DNA of 64,000 nt from positions 22,731,822-22,795,821 of the forward strand of contig NC_084493.1 in NCBI RefSeq assembly GCF_030035675.1, read 5' to 3'. The stretch's first letter is position 1. Every line of letters starts with the position of its first letter. A program made the position numbers and the translations under genes. A model generated the notes under the pieces. That model was not told the origin of the DNA. It searched no databases and saw only the letters and a program-made list of their open reading frames with translations. Origin of the DNA: Rhineura floridana. Its lineage: Eukaryota; Chordata; Lepidosauria; Squamata; Rhineuridae. Shown piece after piece: positions 24,601-34,049 of the stretch.

Positions 24601-25540
24601 TGTACATAGCATGACACACTTTTCATACATAGGGTTATCTAACTTCTTCAAGAAGCTACCAAGAAAGCCACTATGAAACATTAGAAATTACTCTCCATTC
24701 AAGTATATGCTTCAAGTTGGGGAGAAAACCTTTGTTTCCACACCAATGGAATAATTTTAAATGCAATTTAATTGTATCCATTTTTATCATGGTGTTTAAA
24801 TGTGATACTGCGGATAAAGTATACACTTACTGAGCAAAGATGATATTGGATCTTATGCTAAATACATTTTTATTAAACTGGTGGGCCTTCTCCAGGCATG
24901 CAAACCTTGCCTTTACTCAGTCCAGTCTATTGGCTCCACAAATAGGCATCATACGTTTGGTGCAAGCTCATACTATGGAGGAAATGTACAATGCTAGATT
25001 TCTTACAGAAGGGGAAAAAAGCAAGATTTTCCATCTTAGACCCGTCAGAAGAACCCTCTTTAGTTACTGAGAAACAAAAAAACTATTGCATTATAAATCA
25101 TTTAAAGAAACCCAAAGATGTAGTACGATGATAGAGATGTTCCTTCTTGCCGAGAGAACCTCACACACTGTTTCAAGTGGCACACCCCGAGAGGCTCCTT
25201 AAGGAAGCAAGGAACAGCTGTACCTAAAACTTGCAACTACAGGCTGCTTTTGTTTTAGATCTATCTAACAATTTTCACTTACCTGGCTTTCCAATTTTAT
25301 ACTTAAATTACTTCGATGCATTATCAAAGAAAGAAAACCTCAGGAAGTGGGAAAACAAATGGTTATAGGAAAATTAGTAAATGCTCACCTATTAGGAAGT
25401 ACTGAAAGACTCCCTGCCAAAAACCTATTGAAAGACAGAGGCACTTCTGCCCAGAAAGTGACCTACAATCCCTACCTTACTCTGCTCATCAAATGGAGAA
25501 ACAGCAGTTTCTTTGTCATCTGGAGAAACTCACAACTATG
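21670..25540. other. Intronic stretch without a recognised gene
   Basis: This is nearly 4 kb of AT-rich intron. I see no coding exon with NPTN-like phase, and no repeat I can assign with confidence. Confidence 0.45.
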
Positions 25541-25547
25541 GGTTGTA

Positions 25548-25650
25548 TCTAATGGAAATGGAAATAGACTGCCTTCAAGTCAATCCTGACTTATGGCTAC
25601 CCTATGAAAAAGGTTTTTATGGTAAGCGGTATTCAGAGGGGGGCTACAAT
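25548..25650 (-). mobile_element. Sauria-type SINE, BovB-like tail only
   Basis: GACTGCCTTCAAGTCAATCC, then TTATGGTAAGCGGTATTCAG, matches the first 90 bp of the fuller copy at 33650-34045. This is the BovB-derived 3' end, inverted; the tRNA-like head is missing. Confidence 0.75.
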
Positions 25651-26109
25651 GCAGCACTAAGTTAAAATTCCTTAGCGGTATATTTGTCCCACTGGAGAAA
25701 TGTTTTGCGACAGTATAATGTTGTTGTGCAAGAGAATGCATAATCAGGTAGCTCTTAACTTTGTCATAACACAGATTGTGGAATCTGTCTGTTGCACAAC
25801 AATTTTCTGCTAGCAAAACTGTTGTGTTGGATTCCCCTGTTGTGCAACATTAAAACTCACCTGTCTGCTAGCACAAAAGTGGACAAAGAACACTGGAGAC
25901 AGTCTTATATATTTTAGATTCTTGGTCCTCTCCTTCCACTCTTCTCCTCCGCTCTCAAAAAGAGTATTATCCCTCTTCACAGCCTTATCCAATTCTTTCT
26001 GCTACCCCCCCATCCCCACAGTATCATTTACTTTTATCTACCACATTTTTATTCTTCTTCTTTCCTCTGCTCCCAGGGAAGCACACACAATCCTATGCTG
26101 TCTCTTTTA

Positions 26110-26275
26110 TCTTCACAACAGACCTGTAAGTTATTATCCTCATATTGCAGATGACAGAGACCAACTGGTCAAAGGTCACTCAGGAAACTTTCTGACAAGG
26201 CGGAGATCTGAAATCAGGCATGCTTAGTCACAGCCCAGCGTTTTAGCCACTATGTCACACTGACTCTCAGCATGT
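26110..26275 (-). mobile_element. tRNA-derived SINE, inverted
   Basis: On the minus strand the head reads AGTCAGTGTGACATAGTGGC, followed by a degraded B box and a body complementary to AAGGTCACTCAGGAAACTTT. It belongs to the family of 16868-17105 and lacks the 3' tail. Confidence 0.7.
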
Positions 26276-26394
26276 ATGAAGTTCTTGAGTGTGCTCAAGA
26301 TTCTTCTGGTCCATTACCTTATTATCCCTCCAAACAACTCTGCAAAATCAGACAAAACTGCACGAATTTTTTTAAATTTAAAGTATTTGCATAT

Positions 26395-26460
26395 CACTCT
26401 TCATGAAGTCTTTCCCCAAGGCAGTTTACAGTAAAACATTAAAAAGTCACTAACTACTAA
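26395..26460 (-). repeat. LINE 3' tail, inverted
   Basis: Short sequence TTGCATATCACTCTTCATGA, then CCCCAAGGCAGTTTACAGTA, of the form seen at the 3' ends of L2/CR1 LINEs (GGCNGTTTACA on the inverted strand). Only the tail is present. Confidence 0.45.
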
Positions 26461-26699
26461 TTCTACCGTTAATAATAATAATGGAGTGTGCCTGGTCCAG
26501 GTCAGTGACCTTCCAGGCTGCACCAAGATTGGTTACAAACTCTCCTGGGCATGTCATTCTCACCTCTCCTCCTCCTCCTGCCTCCTCCAAATCTACATAA
26601 CCCCCCTTTACCAGATTCCAGGTTTCTCTTTCCCACCCCCTCTTACAAACAACCCTTGAAAGTAGGGTCATATTGATAACAACGACGACGACGAGGACG

Positions 26700-26822
26700 A
26701 TTAAATTAGTGTGTGTCCGCCTGGCCCAAGGTCACTTTCACATGAGCTTCCAAGCTAGGCCAGCATTTGAACCCACCTCCCTCGGGGAGGCACTCTAGCC
26801 ACTACATCGCACTACCTCTCAA
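26700..26822 (-). mobile_element. tRNA-derived SINE fragment, inverted
   Basis: Contains GCCCAAGGTCACTTTCACAT, and on the minus strand a B-box-like GGTTCAAATGC and an A-box-like TGCGATGTAGTGGCTAGAG. It abuts the left side of the NPTN CpG island. A short ACG-type microsatellite (26680-26700) precedes it. Confidence 0.7.
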
Positions 26823-26859
26823 CTCACCCCCTTCTCTTTCCTTCAAAGCCGCATCCCAC

Positions 26860-27540
26860 CTGTCTTCGCCTGCGACCCAGCAGGAACGCCCCCGCCCACC
26901 ACTAATAACCTCCCACCCCTTGCGGCATCCCATCGCGGGCCAAACCCTCGCTGCCCGCCCTGTAAAGCATCGCCTCAGGATTGGTTCGCTTCTCCTCCCA
27001 CCACCATCTCCTCAGAGACTGCCCTGTCTCCCCCCCTCCCCCCCCATCGCCGGGCCCGTTCCGGCCGCCCTCCCTCACCGTTCTGCGCGTCGGCCGGCGT
27101 CGGAAACAGGCTCCCCGCCGCAGCGAGGAGGAGGGACAGAGCCGCGGGAAGCGGCCCGGAGCTCCGCAGTAGCATCCCTGTCGGCAAGTCGCCTGAGGAG
27201 GAAGGGGCAAGGAAGAGGAGGGAAGGAGAGGGGGGGGGAGAGAGAGAAGCGGACGTGGGAGCACGAGGTGGAGATGGTGGTGGTCGTCGTCGTCCGCCGC
27301 TGCTGAGCGAGATTCCGACTCCTCCGTCCTTCCCGTCGCCTTTTCTCTCTCCCTCCCTTTCCCCCCCCCTCAAAGTGGCGGAGCAGCTCCTTCTACCGCA
27401 GCGCCGAAGCCTCGCGAGAGGTGGAACCCCACTTCTCGCGCGAGGAAGGGAATATGCGGGAGGCAGGAGAAGGAAGCCGAGAAGGGACTGGGAAGGCACC
27501 GAAGCTCCGCCCCTCGCAGCGTTCATAGGTCACGTGGTGA
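26860..27540 (-). promoter_or_regulatory. NPTN: CpG island and promoter region of NPTN
   Basis: About 680 bp is strongly GC-rich with frequent CpG, in sharp contrast to the AT-rich flanks, and contains the first coding exon. No TATA box is evident where it would be expected; CpG-island promoters usually lack one. Candidate GC boxes and a CACGTG E-box (near 27531) occur upstream of the start codon. The transcription start cannot be fixed from sequence alone; the 5' UTR is probably within 27176-27540. Confidence 0.8.
27079..27175 (-). CDS. NPTN: Neuroplastin coding exon 1: signal peptide
   Basis: The ATG at 27175 opens MLLRSSGPLPAALSLLLAAA, a classical secretion signal with a hydrophobic Leu/Ala core, followed by a polar stretch ending ADAQN. 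That closely parallels the human neuroplastin leader ending in GAAQN. The exon ends AAC G followed by donor GTGAGG (27078-27073). The leftover G pairs with CT at the start of exon 2 to rebuild Ala, giving QN-AGFVKSP. That exact junction supports both exon calls and the start. A longer upstream frame exists but lacks signal-peptide character and is CpG-island noise. Np65 and Np55 share this exon. Confidence 0.93.
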
Positions 27541-27654
27541 GGGCAAGGGATCCAGTTTCTTCAGCAAATTCAGAGGCAGTGGCGGTTCCCCCCTATTTCA
27601 ATTCATGCGTAGTCTAACTACCCCACTTAATTGTGGTTAACAAAAAGAGAGATT

Positions 27655-28740
27655 TTTATTTTTATCCCATGCTTTTTAACATCTATATGAAGCCGTTAGG
27701 TGCGGTCATCCGGAGTTTTGGAGTGCGTTGTCATCAGTACGCTGATGACACGCAGCTATACTCCTTTTCATCTTCTTCAGGTGAGGCGGTCGATGTGCTG
27801 AACCGTTGTCTGGCCGTGACAATGGACTGGATGAGAACTAACAAACTGAAACTCAATCCTGATAAGACTGAGATGCTGCTGGTGGATGGTTTCTCTGGTC
27901 AGATGGTGGATACATACCCTGTCCTGGACGGGGTTACACTCCCCCTAAAGGATCAGGTTCGTAGTTTGGGAGTCGTTTTAGACTCTTCCCTGTCACTTGA
28001 GGCCCATGTAGCCTCGGTGGCACGGAATGCATCTACCAGCTTCGGTTGGTAGCCCAGCTACGTCCCTATATGAGTAACAAGGACCTTACATCAGTGGTTC
28101 ATGCTCTGGTAACCTCACGTTTGGACTACTGCAACGTGCTCTACGTAGGGCTACCTTTAAAGACGGTTTGGAAGCTACAGCTAGTGCAAAATACGGCGGC
28201 CAGACTGCTAACAAGAACTAAGCGGTCTGAGCATATAACACCTGTTCTGGCTCGCTTGCGCTGGCTTCCAATATGCTACCGGGCCAGATTCAAAGTGTTG
28301 GTTTTAACCTATAAAGCCTTATACGGCGCGGGACCACAATACCTGCAGGAACGCCTCTCCCGTTACGAACCGGCTCGTACACTACGGTCTACTACGAAGG
28401 CCCTCCTCCGGGTCCCAACCCATAGGGAGGCCCGGAGGGTAGTAACAAGATCTAGGGCCTTCTCAGTGGTGGCCCCCGAATTGTGGAATAGTCTCCCCGA
28501 GGAGGTACGCCTGGCACCGACACTATTATCATTTTGGCACCAGGTTAAAACCTTTCTTTTCTCTGAGGCATTTTAATTTAAGTTATTTATGTAAATGCTG
28601 TAATTTCTATTTTAGATGGTGTATTTTTATATTTGTTATACTGACTTTGTAATTTTATTATTGTATATGTTGCTATGTTTGCCACCCAGAGAGCTGTTTG
28701 CTAGTCGGGCGGGATATAAGCTGAATAAATAAATAAATAA
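27655..28740 (+). mobile_element. L2-like LINE, 5'-truncated
   Basis: It encodes the second half of the reverse transcriptase: PMLFNIYMKPLG, YADDTQLY at 27738-27761 and LNPDKTEMLLVDG. After one frameshift near 28046 come LVTSRLDYCNVLYVGLPL, LRWLPICYRARFKVLVL and LWNSLPEEVRLAP...LFSEAF. The 3' tail (GCCACCCAGAGAGCTG, GGGCGGGATATAAG, AATAAATAAATAAATAA) follows. With a single frameshift it is much better preserved than the copy in intron 1, so younger. It begins about 480 bp upstream of the NPTN start codon, against the CpG island, in divergent orientation to NPTN. Confidence 0.92.
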
Positions 28741-28744
28741 TTTT

Positions 28745-29035
28745 ATTAGCAAAACACTTTGGCTTCCGCCTTCATCAGCTGGTAACATACAAATACTGCT
28801 ACCAAGGTGGCAGTTCTAGAGCTTTGAGGATGCTTAGAAGGGCTTCCTTTGCAGAAGTAAGGTTTGTATTGTCATTCTGGTTCAGGCCATGCGGTGCCAA
28901 TGTGTCCAGGGAGTATATCCAGAAATTCTCCCTTTTAGTTGTTAGGTCCAAACCCAACACGCGAGCCGTCACTGTCTTTCTCAGCTCGCAAACACCCGGG
29001 AAGGTGCGGAGTTGAGCGCAATTATCCACTGCCAG
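28745..29035 (-). mobile_element. Penelope-like element fragment (GIY-YIG endonuclease end)
   Basis: Minus-strand translation gives KRENFWIYSLDTLAPHGLN, the typical end of the GIY-YIG endonuclease domain in Penelope-like retroelements (E-x-x-W-I-x-x-L-x-T...P-x-G-L-N). The plus-strand end reads CTTTGGCTTCCGCCTTCATC, shared with the copy at 50.1 kb. It abuts the tail of the preceding LINE. Confidence 0.7.
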
Positions 29036-29039
29036 AGGC

Positions 29040-29740
29040 TATAATAATAATACACACACACAATATTTACCTTTGCAAAGGGGACCCAGTACCTTCAAGC
29101 AAGATGCTTTTCAGAAGTGGGAACCCCATTTATTGAAAGAGCAGAGAGTTACATAGTTTCCCCAAAGATAATAAAACTGGGGAGTTTATGTGTCACTACA
29201 TTCAAGAAAACTGCTAGTCATCGTAATATCAAAACATTAGAAATGGGGTGCTTGAGATAAGAAAGCTCTCGGACATTCAGTTTTCTACTAGACACAGTAA
29301 CAGTATAGATAGCAGGAAAAGGGGTACTTGGAATAACAGAAAGGCACATCTTGGTTTCTTTTCAGCTAGGGGCTTACATAGGTATGCGGCCTTGAGATAA
29401 GCAGACAGTTGGAAGAGAACACAGAGACAGATAATGTGGGAGGAATAACTACAGGCAGAGCCATTAAATCAGAAAGATCACTCAAGTTACAACTTTACAC
29501 TTGTAGGGATATGCGTGTCAAGGCCTATAAGCATATGAATCAAGTACAAGAATGCTTTTGTGATACAACATGGCAACTTTATATGGGCCACTTTACTACT
29601 ATGATACAGGAAGGGAAATGAAATCCAGCTGAAATAGGCTTTCATTAATCAAGAGCCACTGGGAGGTCACAAGTCAGGTCACAGGGAAATAAACCGATAT
29701 TAAAATCATATCAAGTCCAAATACATTTCCATCCTAACAT
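29040..29740. other. Unassigned segment between two Penelope-like pieces
   Basis: About 700 bp separates sequences that are adjacent in the copy at 50.1-50.5 kb (the piece ending in TTCTCCCTTTTA and the piece starting CAATGCTGCTGGA). It contains a short TAATAATAATA and ACACACACAC run, then AT-rich sequence without recognised motifs or an open frame of note. It is probably an insertion into the Penelope-like element, of unknown family. Confidence 0.45.
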
Positions 29741-29744
29741 AGTC

Positions 29745-29960
29745 AATGCTGCTGGATCTGTTGGCATCTCTATAGCTGTTATAGATAAGTCCAACAGGCT
29801 GTGGCCCTCAGTGTTAAAGTGTTTTCCACTTGGTTGCTCTATTTTTTTTGTCAAGATTGCTGATTTGTGGTTTCTGAAGTGTGTGTAAGTCAGTTGTAGT
29901 TTTTTCTACATATTGGATATGCCCTTTTTTTGCATTTGATGACATAAATTGTATTGTAGG
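29745..29960 (-). mobile_element. Penelope-like element fragment (GIY-YIG domain, N-terminal part)
   Basis: This matches 50311-50490 in the second copy: AATGCTGCTGGATCTGTTGG, GTCCAACAGGCTGTGGCCCT, TTTGTGGTTTCTGAAGTGTG. Minus-strand translation near the right end reads YVIKCKKRAYPICRKNY, resembling the YxxxC...Y-G/R-K start of the GIY-YIG module. It contains stops. Confidence 0.7.
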
Positions 29961-29964
29961 ACTT

Positions 29965-30460
29965 TATACACATATACCATAGATAGCACTAGGTGGGGGC
30001 TTCAAAGGAATGAATGAAAGAAATAGTATGATATGAATAAATGGAGCAGTCTCAAGCCATATACATGTCTCTAGTCCTCATCCAGGGTGTTGCCAAATAA
30101 AGGACTTGCAACACAGGCCCATAGCAAATGTGTGTATGGTATTTTTTTAAAAATAGATGACTATGTGAAATTAAGGTGGTGGGTGGCTGGGCTTTTTTGC
30201 CAGCACTGTGCTTTGCAGTGTGCCAAGCCTCCCTGTAAGCAATTCTGTTAATAAAAAAAGTTATAACTTTGGGGGAAGGATTAAGAGATCTGGGGTTCAG
30301 CAAACCAAAATGGCTTGTTTATATGTGGGGCAGAGTTGTGTTTCCCAACTTAATATATAAGACTGAGGTCAAGATGGTCTTTCTCAACCCCCTTGCTGGG
30401 GTCACCACCACCAAAAAGATGCTTTATTGTTAAGATGTTTTACGGTGTTTGTAGAGTTTT
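29965..30460. other. Stretch without a recognised gene
   Basis: AT-rich sequence following the Penelope-like piece. It could be an older continuation of that element, but I cannot align it to anything in the window. Confidence 0.35.
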
Positions 30461-30464
30461 GTCC

Positions 30465-30540
30465 CTTGTAGAGTTTTGCTGCCCTGGGCTCCTTCTGTGA
30501 GAAAGGGTGGGATAGATATTTAATAAATAAATAAATCTGA
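30465..30540 (+). repeat. L2-like LINE 3' tail
   Basis: GCCCTGGGCTCCTTCTGTGA, then GAAAGGGTGGGATAGATATT and AATAAATAAATAAATC: the terminal segment of the L2-like family, plus orientation. Confidence 0.65.
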
Positions 30541-31159
30541 ATATCTAGTAGCAATCTCAGATCAACTAGTGTCCCAGGCTGCATATCTGATCCTTGAGGG
30601 CAGTGCATTCCATTTAAAACAGGCTCAACAGCTGAAACTGGATCAACAGAATCTTCAGCCAACAGAATAATGATATTTTGCATACAGTGGATTCTACTTC
30701 TCTGCTGAAGGTTGAACCAAATGGTCTAAGAATCCCCTCCCCCCGTTATGGTTTAGTGATGGCATCCATAGTAAATAAAGTTCTCTAAAAACCAGATTCA
30801 CTCTCTCAGACCTTCCACCTTCACTTCCATTTGCAAGAGAGATGCCCCAACGTTTGAATACATGAGGGGAAAAAAATCCAAATACTATTTTGTGATATTT
30901 TGGTTAGTTGCAAAAAAAAGGGCATAACCTGACTATGGATCTTGAAATCTAAACAGTGTCTTCCGGGTAGCAAACCAGTACTGTTGCCCTCATCCCAGTT
31001 CTCCAGATGGTGAGAAGTTCCAGAGGCATAAGGCTTCCCCAGGATTAGCTTCTTTAGAAAAAAAAAAGACTGGAGGCTTATCAGCATTTTGTAAGGTTTG
31101 CATTTATTTAGAAATATACAGATGGAAGCACAGCTTAAACATTGTGCCTCCACCTATGG

Positions 31160-31320
31160 GAAGGGTGCAGGAAGCCCCTGGTTCCAGGTATAACAGGGAA
31201 GGACTCACTATCTTAAATCTTGGAGAGCTGCTGCCAGGCAGTGTAGATAGTACTGAGCTAGACAGACCAAGGACCTCACTTAGTATAGGGCAGCTTGCTG
31301 TGGTTCTGTGTGTGACACTC
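31160..31320 (+). mobile_element. tRNA-derived SINE (second family), 3' part
   Basis: Contains GCCAGGCAGTGTAGATAGTA, CTGAGCTAGACAGACCAAGG and ATAGGGCAGCTTGCTGTG, matching the 3' half of the copy at 50820-51012. The RNA polymerase III promoter head is missing. Confidence 0.7.
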
Positions 31321-31532
31321 TAGGCTAGCCAGGTACAAGTCCGTCTCTTGGGCTGAAAAAGGTTCCCCACAGGCAGTCAAATCCACTGTCCCACATCACA
31401 TCTCTAGGGAGACAGCCTTTGCGCTAAGATGTTTGCAGAGCCCAGATTCAGTTCTCTGTGTTGCTCCACCTTCCTAAGTCAAACTGCAGCCTGTCTCCTT
31501 CGATTTCTTCACAAACACCTAAGGCACTTTGA

Positions 31533-31942
31533 GACCTATTTATTGAGCATTCATCCTGATTTATTTGCTGGGAGGTGAGTTTGTTGCACAAGCCCTCCCA
31601 ATCAACTATAATTGCACAACATGAATTTGCAGATATGTGACTGAATTCCACTGGGAAATAGCTACAGGCTGGAAATGCCCTTAGAATACATCACCCTTAT
31701 CTGGGGGTGGGAAAAGCTATGCCTTTTACCAAAAAGACCTGTTTATTGAGCATTCATCCTGATTTATTTGCAGGAAAGCAGGTTTGTTGTGCAAGACCTG
31801 CCAATTAATTAACTGTGCAAGCTGAATTTGCAGGTACAAGACTGAATTCCACTTGTAAATACTGACAGTCTGGAAATGCCCCTAGAATACATCACCATTA
31901 TCTGGGAGGGGGACAGCAAAATGTATACTTTTTACCAAAATG
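31533..31942 (+). repeat. Unclassified repeat family (TTTATTGAGCATTC), tandem pair
   Basis: Two direct copies of about 203 bp (31533-31735 and 31736-31942). Each begins with ACCTRTTTATTGAGCATTC and CATCCTGATTTATTTGC, and continues through a GACTGAATTCCACT-type segment to CTGGAAATGCCC and CATCACC. Related single copies lie at 49360-49690 and 56008-56262. I do not recognise the family, and it has no open frame. Confidence 0.75.
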
Positions 31943-32009
31943 GCTTCACCTTCCAAGGGTATCTCAGCCTATTCCCACATCGCCATGGACCATTTACCTG
32001 AAGTTTCCC

Positions 32010-32170
32010 AAACAATGGATTTATTTTTATTTATTTAACAAAATGTATATACTCCTTGATTGTGAGAAATGTCTAAGCAATTTGCAAAGACATTAAAATT
32101 ATCAATAAAAACAGTTAAAAACAAGTAATTAAAAACCTCTTTGAAAACAATTAAAACAACATATACTTAT
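32010..32170 (-). repeat. LINE 3' UTR fragment, inverted
   Basis: TTATTTTTATTTATTTAACA, then ATGTATATACTCCTTGATTG and A-rich AAAACAATTAAAACAAC sequence, has the form of an inverted LINE 3' end. It is diverged. Confidence 0.45.
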
Positions 32171-32529
32171 CAAATTTACCAGGGTCATTAAGGCCATCTT
32201 CAACGGTACTTCTGGGCTCTCCTGTCCAACCCCCTCCCCCAATCTGACAAGGATACTAAACTCTAAATAATTGTCAGTTTGCTGGTCCTCATTGTTTCCC
32301 CAAAATTTGCTGCCTGAAGGAGGTCACATATCTGTGCCTAACAGTATATAGCCAGCCATGACTGTTTTGTGAAGATATTGAGATTGCTGTGTTGATGAGC
32401 CCAAGGCTACCACAAAGAACTATCCTTCCCAGAAAATCAATGAAATATTCCCCCACCCCATAGTCTTGCACGTTGATGGCTATATTTAGTTGGAATAGAC
32501 TAAATAGTTTATATTATCTATTTATTTAG

Positions 32530-33219
32530 ACCAAATTAAAACTTGTCCGTCAACTTCGACCGTTCCTGGGAATGTCTGACTTAAGAAAAGTTACCCAAGC
32601 ACTAGTGACCTCGCGGTTAGATTATTGCAATTCCCTTTACATCGGACTTTCTGCCAAATCGCTCCGACCACTTAAGCTAGTACAAAGAGCAGCAGCAAGA
32701 ATGATCACCGGAACCGGTCCATGGGTCCATACTACGCCTCTTCTCCACCATCTACACTGGCTCCCCATTAGATTCCGGCACCAGTTTAAGATTTTGGTTC
32801 TAACATTCAAAGCCCGACATGGATTAGCACCGACATATTTGGCTAACCGTCTCTCTGAATTTCAGTCTTCTCACCCTATCAGATCGACCACCGAATCTAC
32901 TTTTACTGTTCCATCGACTTTTACCATTTGACATACGGCTATTAAAAATACAACTTTCTCGGTTGTTGCTCCCTCTTTATGGAACCAACTTCCGCCCGAA
33001 ATACGACTTTCTCCCTCTATCATTGATTTCCGTCGTCGGGTCAAAACATTTTTATTTCACCAAGCTTTTAATGTCTGAAGGGAAATGCTGCAGAAAATTG
33101 ATTAGTAAATTATTAACTCGTACTTTTAACTGTTTGTTTTACTTGCCTTGTATTGAATTATATTTTGTTGTTCTCCGCTCTGAATTCTAAATTTTTGAAC
33201 TAGAGCGGAATATAAATCC

Positions 33220-33245
<26 letters not shown>
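32530..33245 (+). mobile_element. L2-like LINE, 3' part (distinct subfamily)
   Basis: It encodes the reverse-transcriptase C-terminus: LVRQLRPFLG, LVTSRLDYCNSLYIGLS, LHWLPIRFRHQFKILVLTFK and, after a stop, SVVAPSLWNQLPPEIRLSP ... FLFHQAF. The tail differs from the main family here (CTAGAGCGGAATATAAATCC then TTAAATAAATAAATAAA). It is 5'-truncated, with one or two frame breaks. Confidence 0.9.
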
Positions 33246-33250
<5 letters not shown>

Positions 33251-33465
33251 TTATATACCGCTTATATTTAAATAAAAGTCTAAGTGGTTTGCTATATCTT
33301 GCTAAATATCTCTATTTGCTATATCTTGCTTTTAAAACAACAACAAAATTTAAACAGCAATGAACTGCTAAGTCAAATATCAAAGACAAATTAAATACAC
33401 AATGGAATTAAAAACCCAAGGAGATACTACAAAAATAGTAGAAATCGATTATTTTAAAAAGCCTT
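33246..33465 (-). repeat. LINE 3' UTR fragment, inverted
   Basis: TTTATATACCGCTTATATTT followed by TCTAAGTGGTTTGC and A-rich sequence looks like the inverted 3' end of another LINE, directly abutting the tail of the preceding one in opposite orientation. Confidence 0.5.
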
Positions 33466-33469
33466 TCAG

Positions 33470-33645
33470 AATAGCAACATAGGAAGTTGCCTCATACAGA
33501 GTCCAACCACTGGTCCATCTACCTCAATGTTGTTTACATTGACTGGCAACAGCTCTCTGGGATTTCAGACAGGGGCCTCTTTGGAGATGCCAGGGGTTTA
33601 ACTTGGGACCTCCTGCATGCAACGCAGATGCTCTACCACTGAGCA
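33470..33645 (-). mobile_element. tRNA-derived SINE (second family), inverted
   Basis: AACATAGGAAGTTGCCTCAT, CCACTGGTCCATCTACCTCA and CTCTACCACTGAGC on the plus strand are the inverted tail, body and A box. The element is nearly complete, at about 175 bp. Confidence 0.8.
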
Positions 33646-33649
33646 TCTG

Positions 33650-34045
33650 AAAAATGGAAATGGACTGCCTTCAAGTCGATCCCAACTTATGGCTACCTAT
33701 AAATAGGGTGTTCATGGTAAGCGGCATTCAGAGGGGGTTTACCATTGCCTCCCTCTGAGGCTAGTCCTCCCCAGCTGGCTAGGGCCTGCTCAGCTTGCCA
33801 CAGCTGCACGTCAGCCCCTTCCTTGTCTGCAACTGCCAGCTGGGGGGCAACTAGGCTCCTTGGGACTCTGCAGCTTGCCCATGGCTGCACAGGTGGCAGG
33901 GCATGTAACCCCTGAGCCACTCACTGTGGGGGTGATCTTTAGCTGGCCCTTTACACCCAGAAGACACCAGCGGGGATTTGAACTCACAGACTGTGGACTC
34001 CCAGCCAGGCTCTCCTCCCCACTGTGCTATACCAGCTACTGAGCA
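33650..34045 (-). mobile_element. Sauria-type SINE, nearly complete, inverted
   Basis: On the minus strand the tRNA-like head carries TAGCACAGTGGGGAGGAGAG (A box region) and GTTCAAATCCCCGC (B box), followed by a unique body. The end is complementary to GACTGCCTTCAAGTCGATCC, the BovB LINE terminus. A tRNA head plus a BovB tail is the known structure of Sauria SINEs, mobilised by BovB, which is also present here (51.06 kb and 6.25 kb). Confidence 0.85.
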
Positions 34046-34049
34046 TCTA

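Noticed and set aside
26767-27617. Long open frames on both strands across the NPTN CpG island (120-183 codons)
   Set aside because: They arise from the high GC content. Only the short minus-strand reading from 27175 has a signal peptide and fits the splice junction with exon 2.
29040-29740. Solo long terminal repeat inserted in the Penelope-like element
   Set aside because: I could not find a clear target duplication or matching terminal dinucleotides, and no second copy exists in the window. Left as unassigned.
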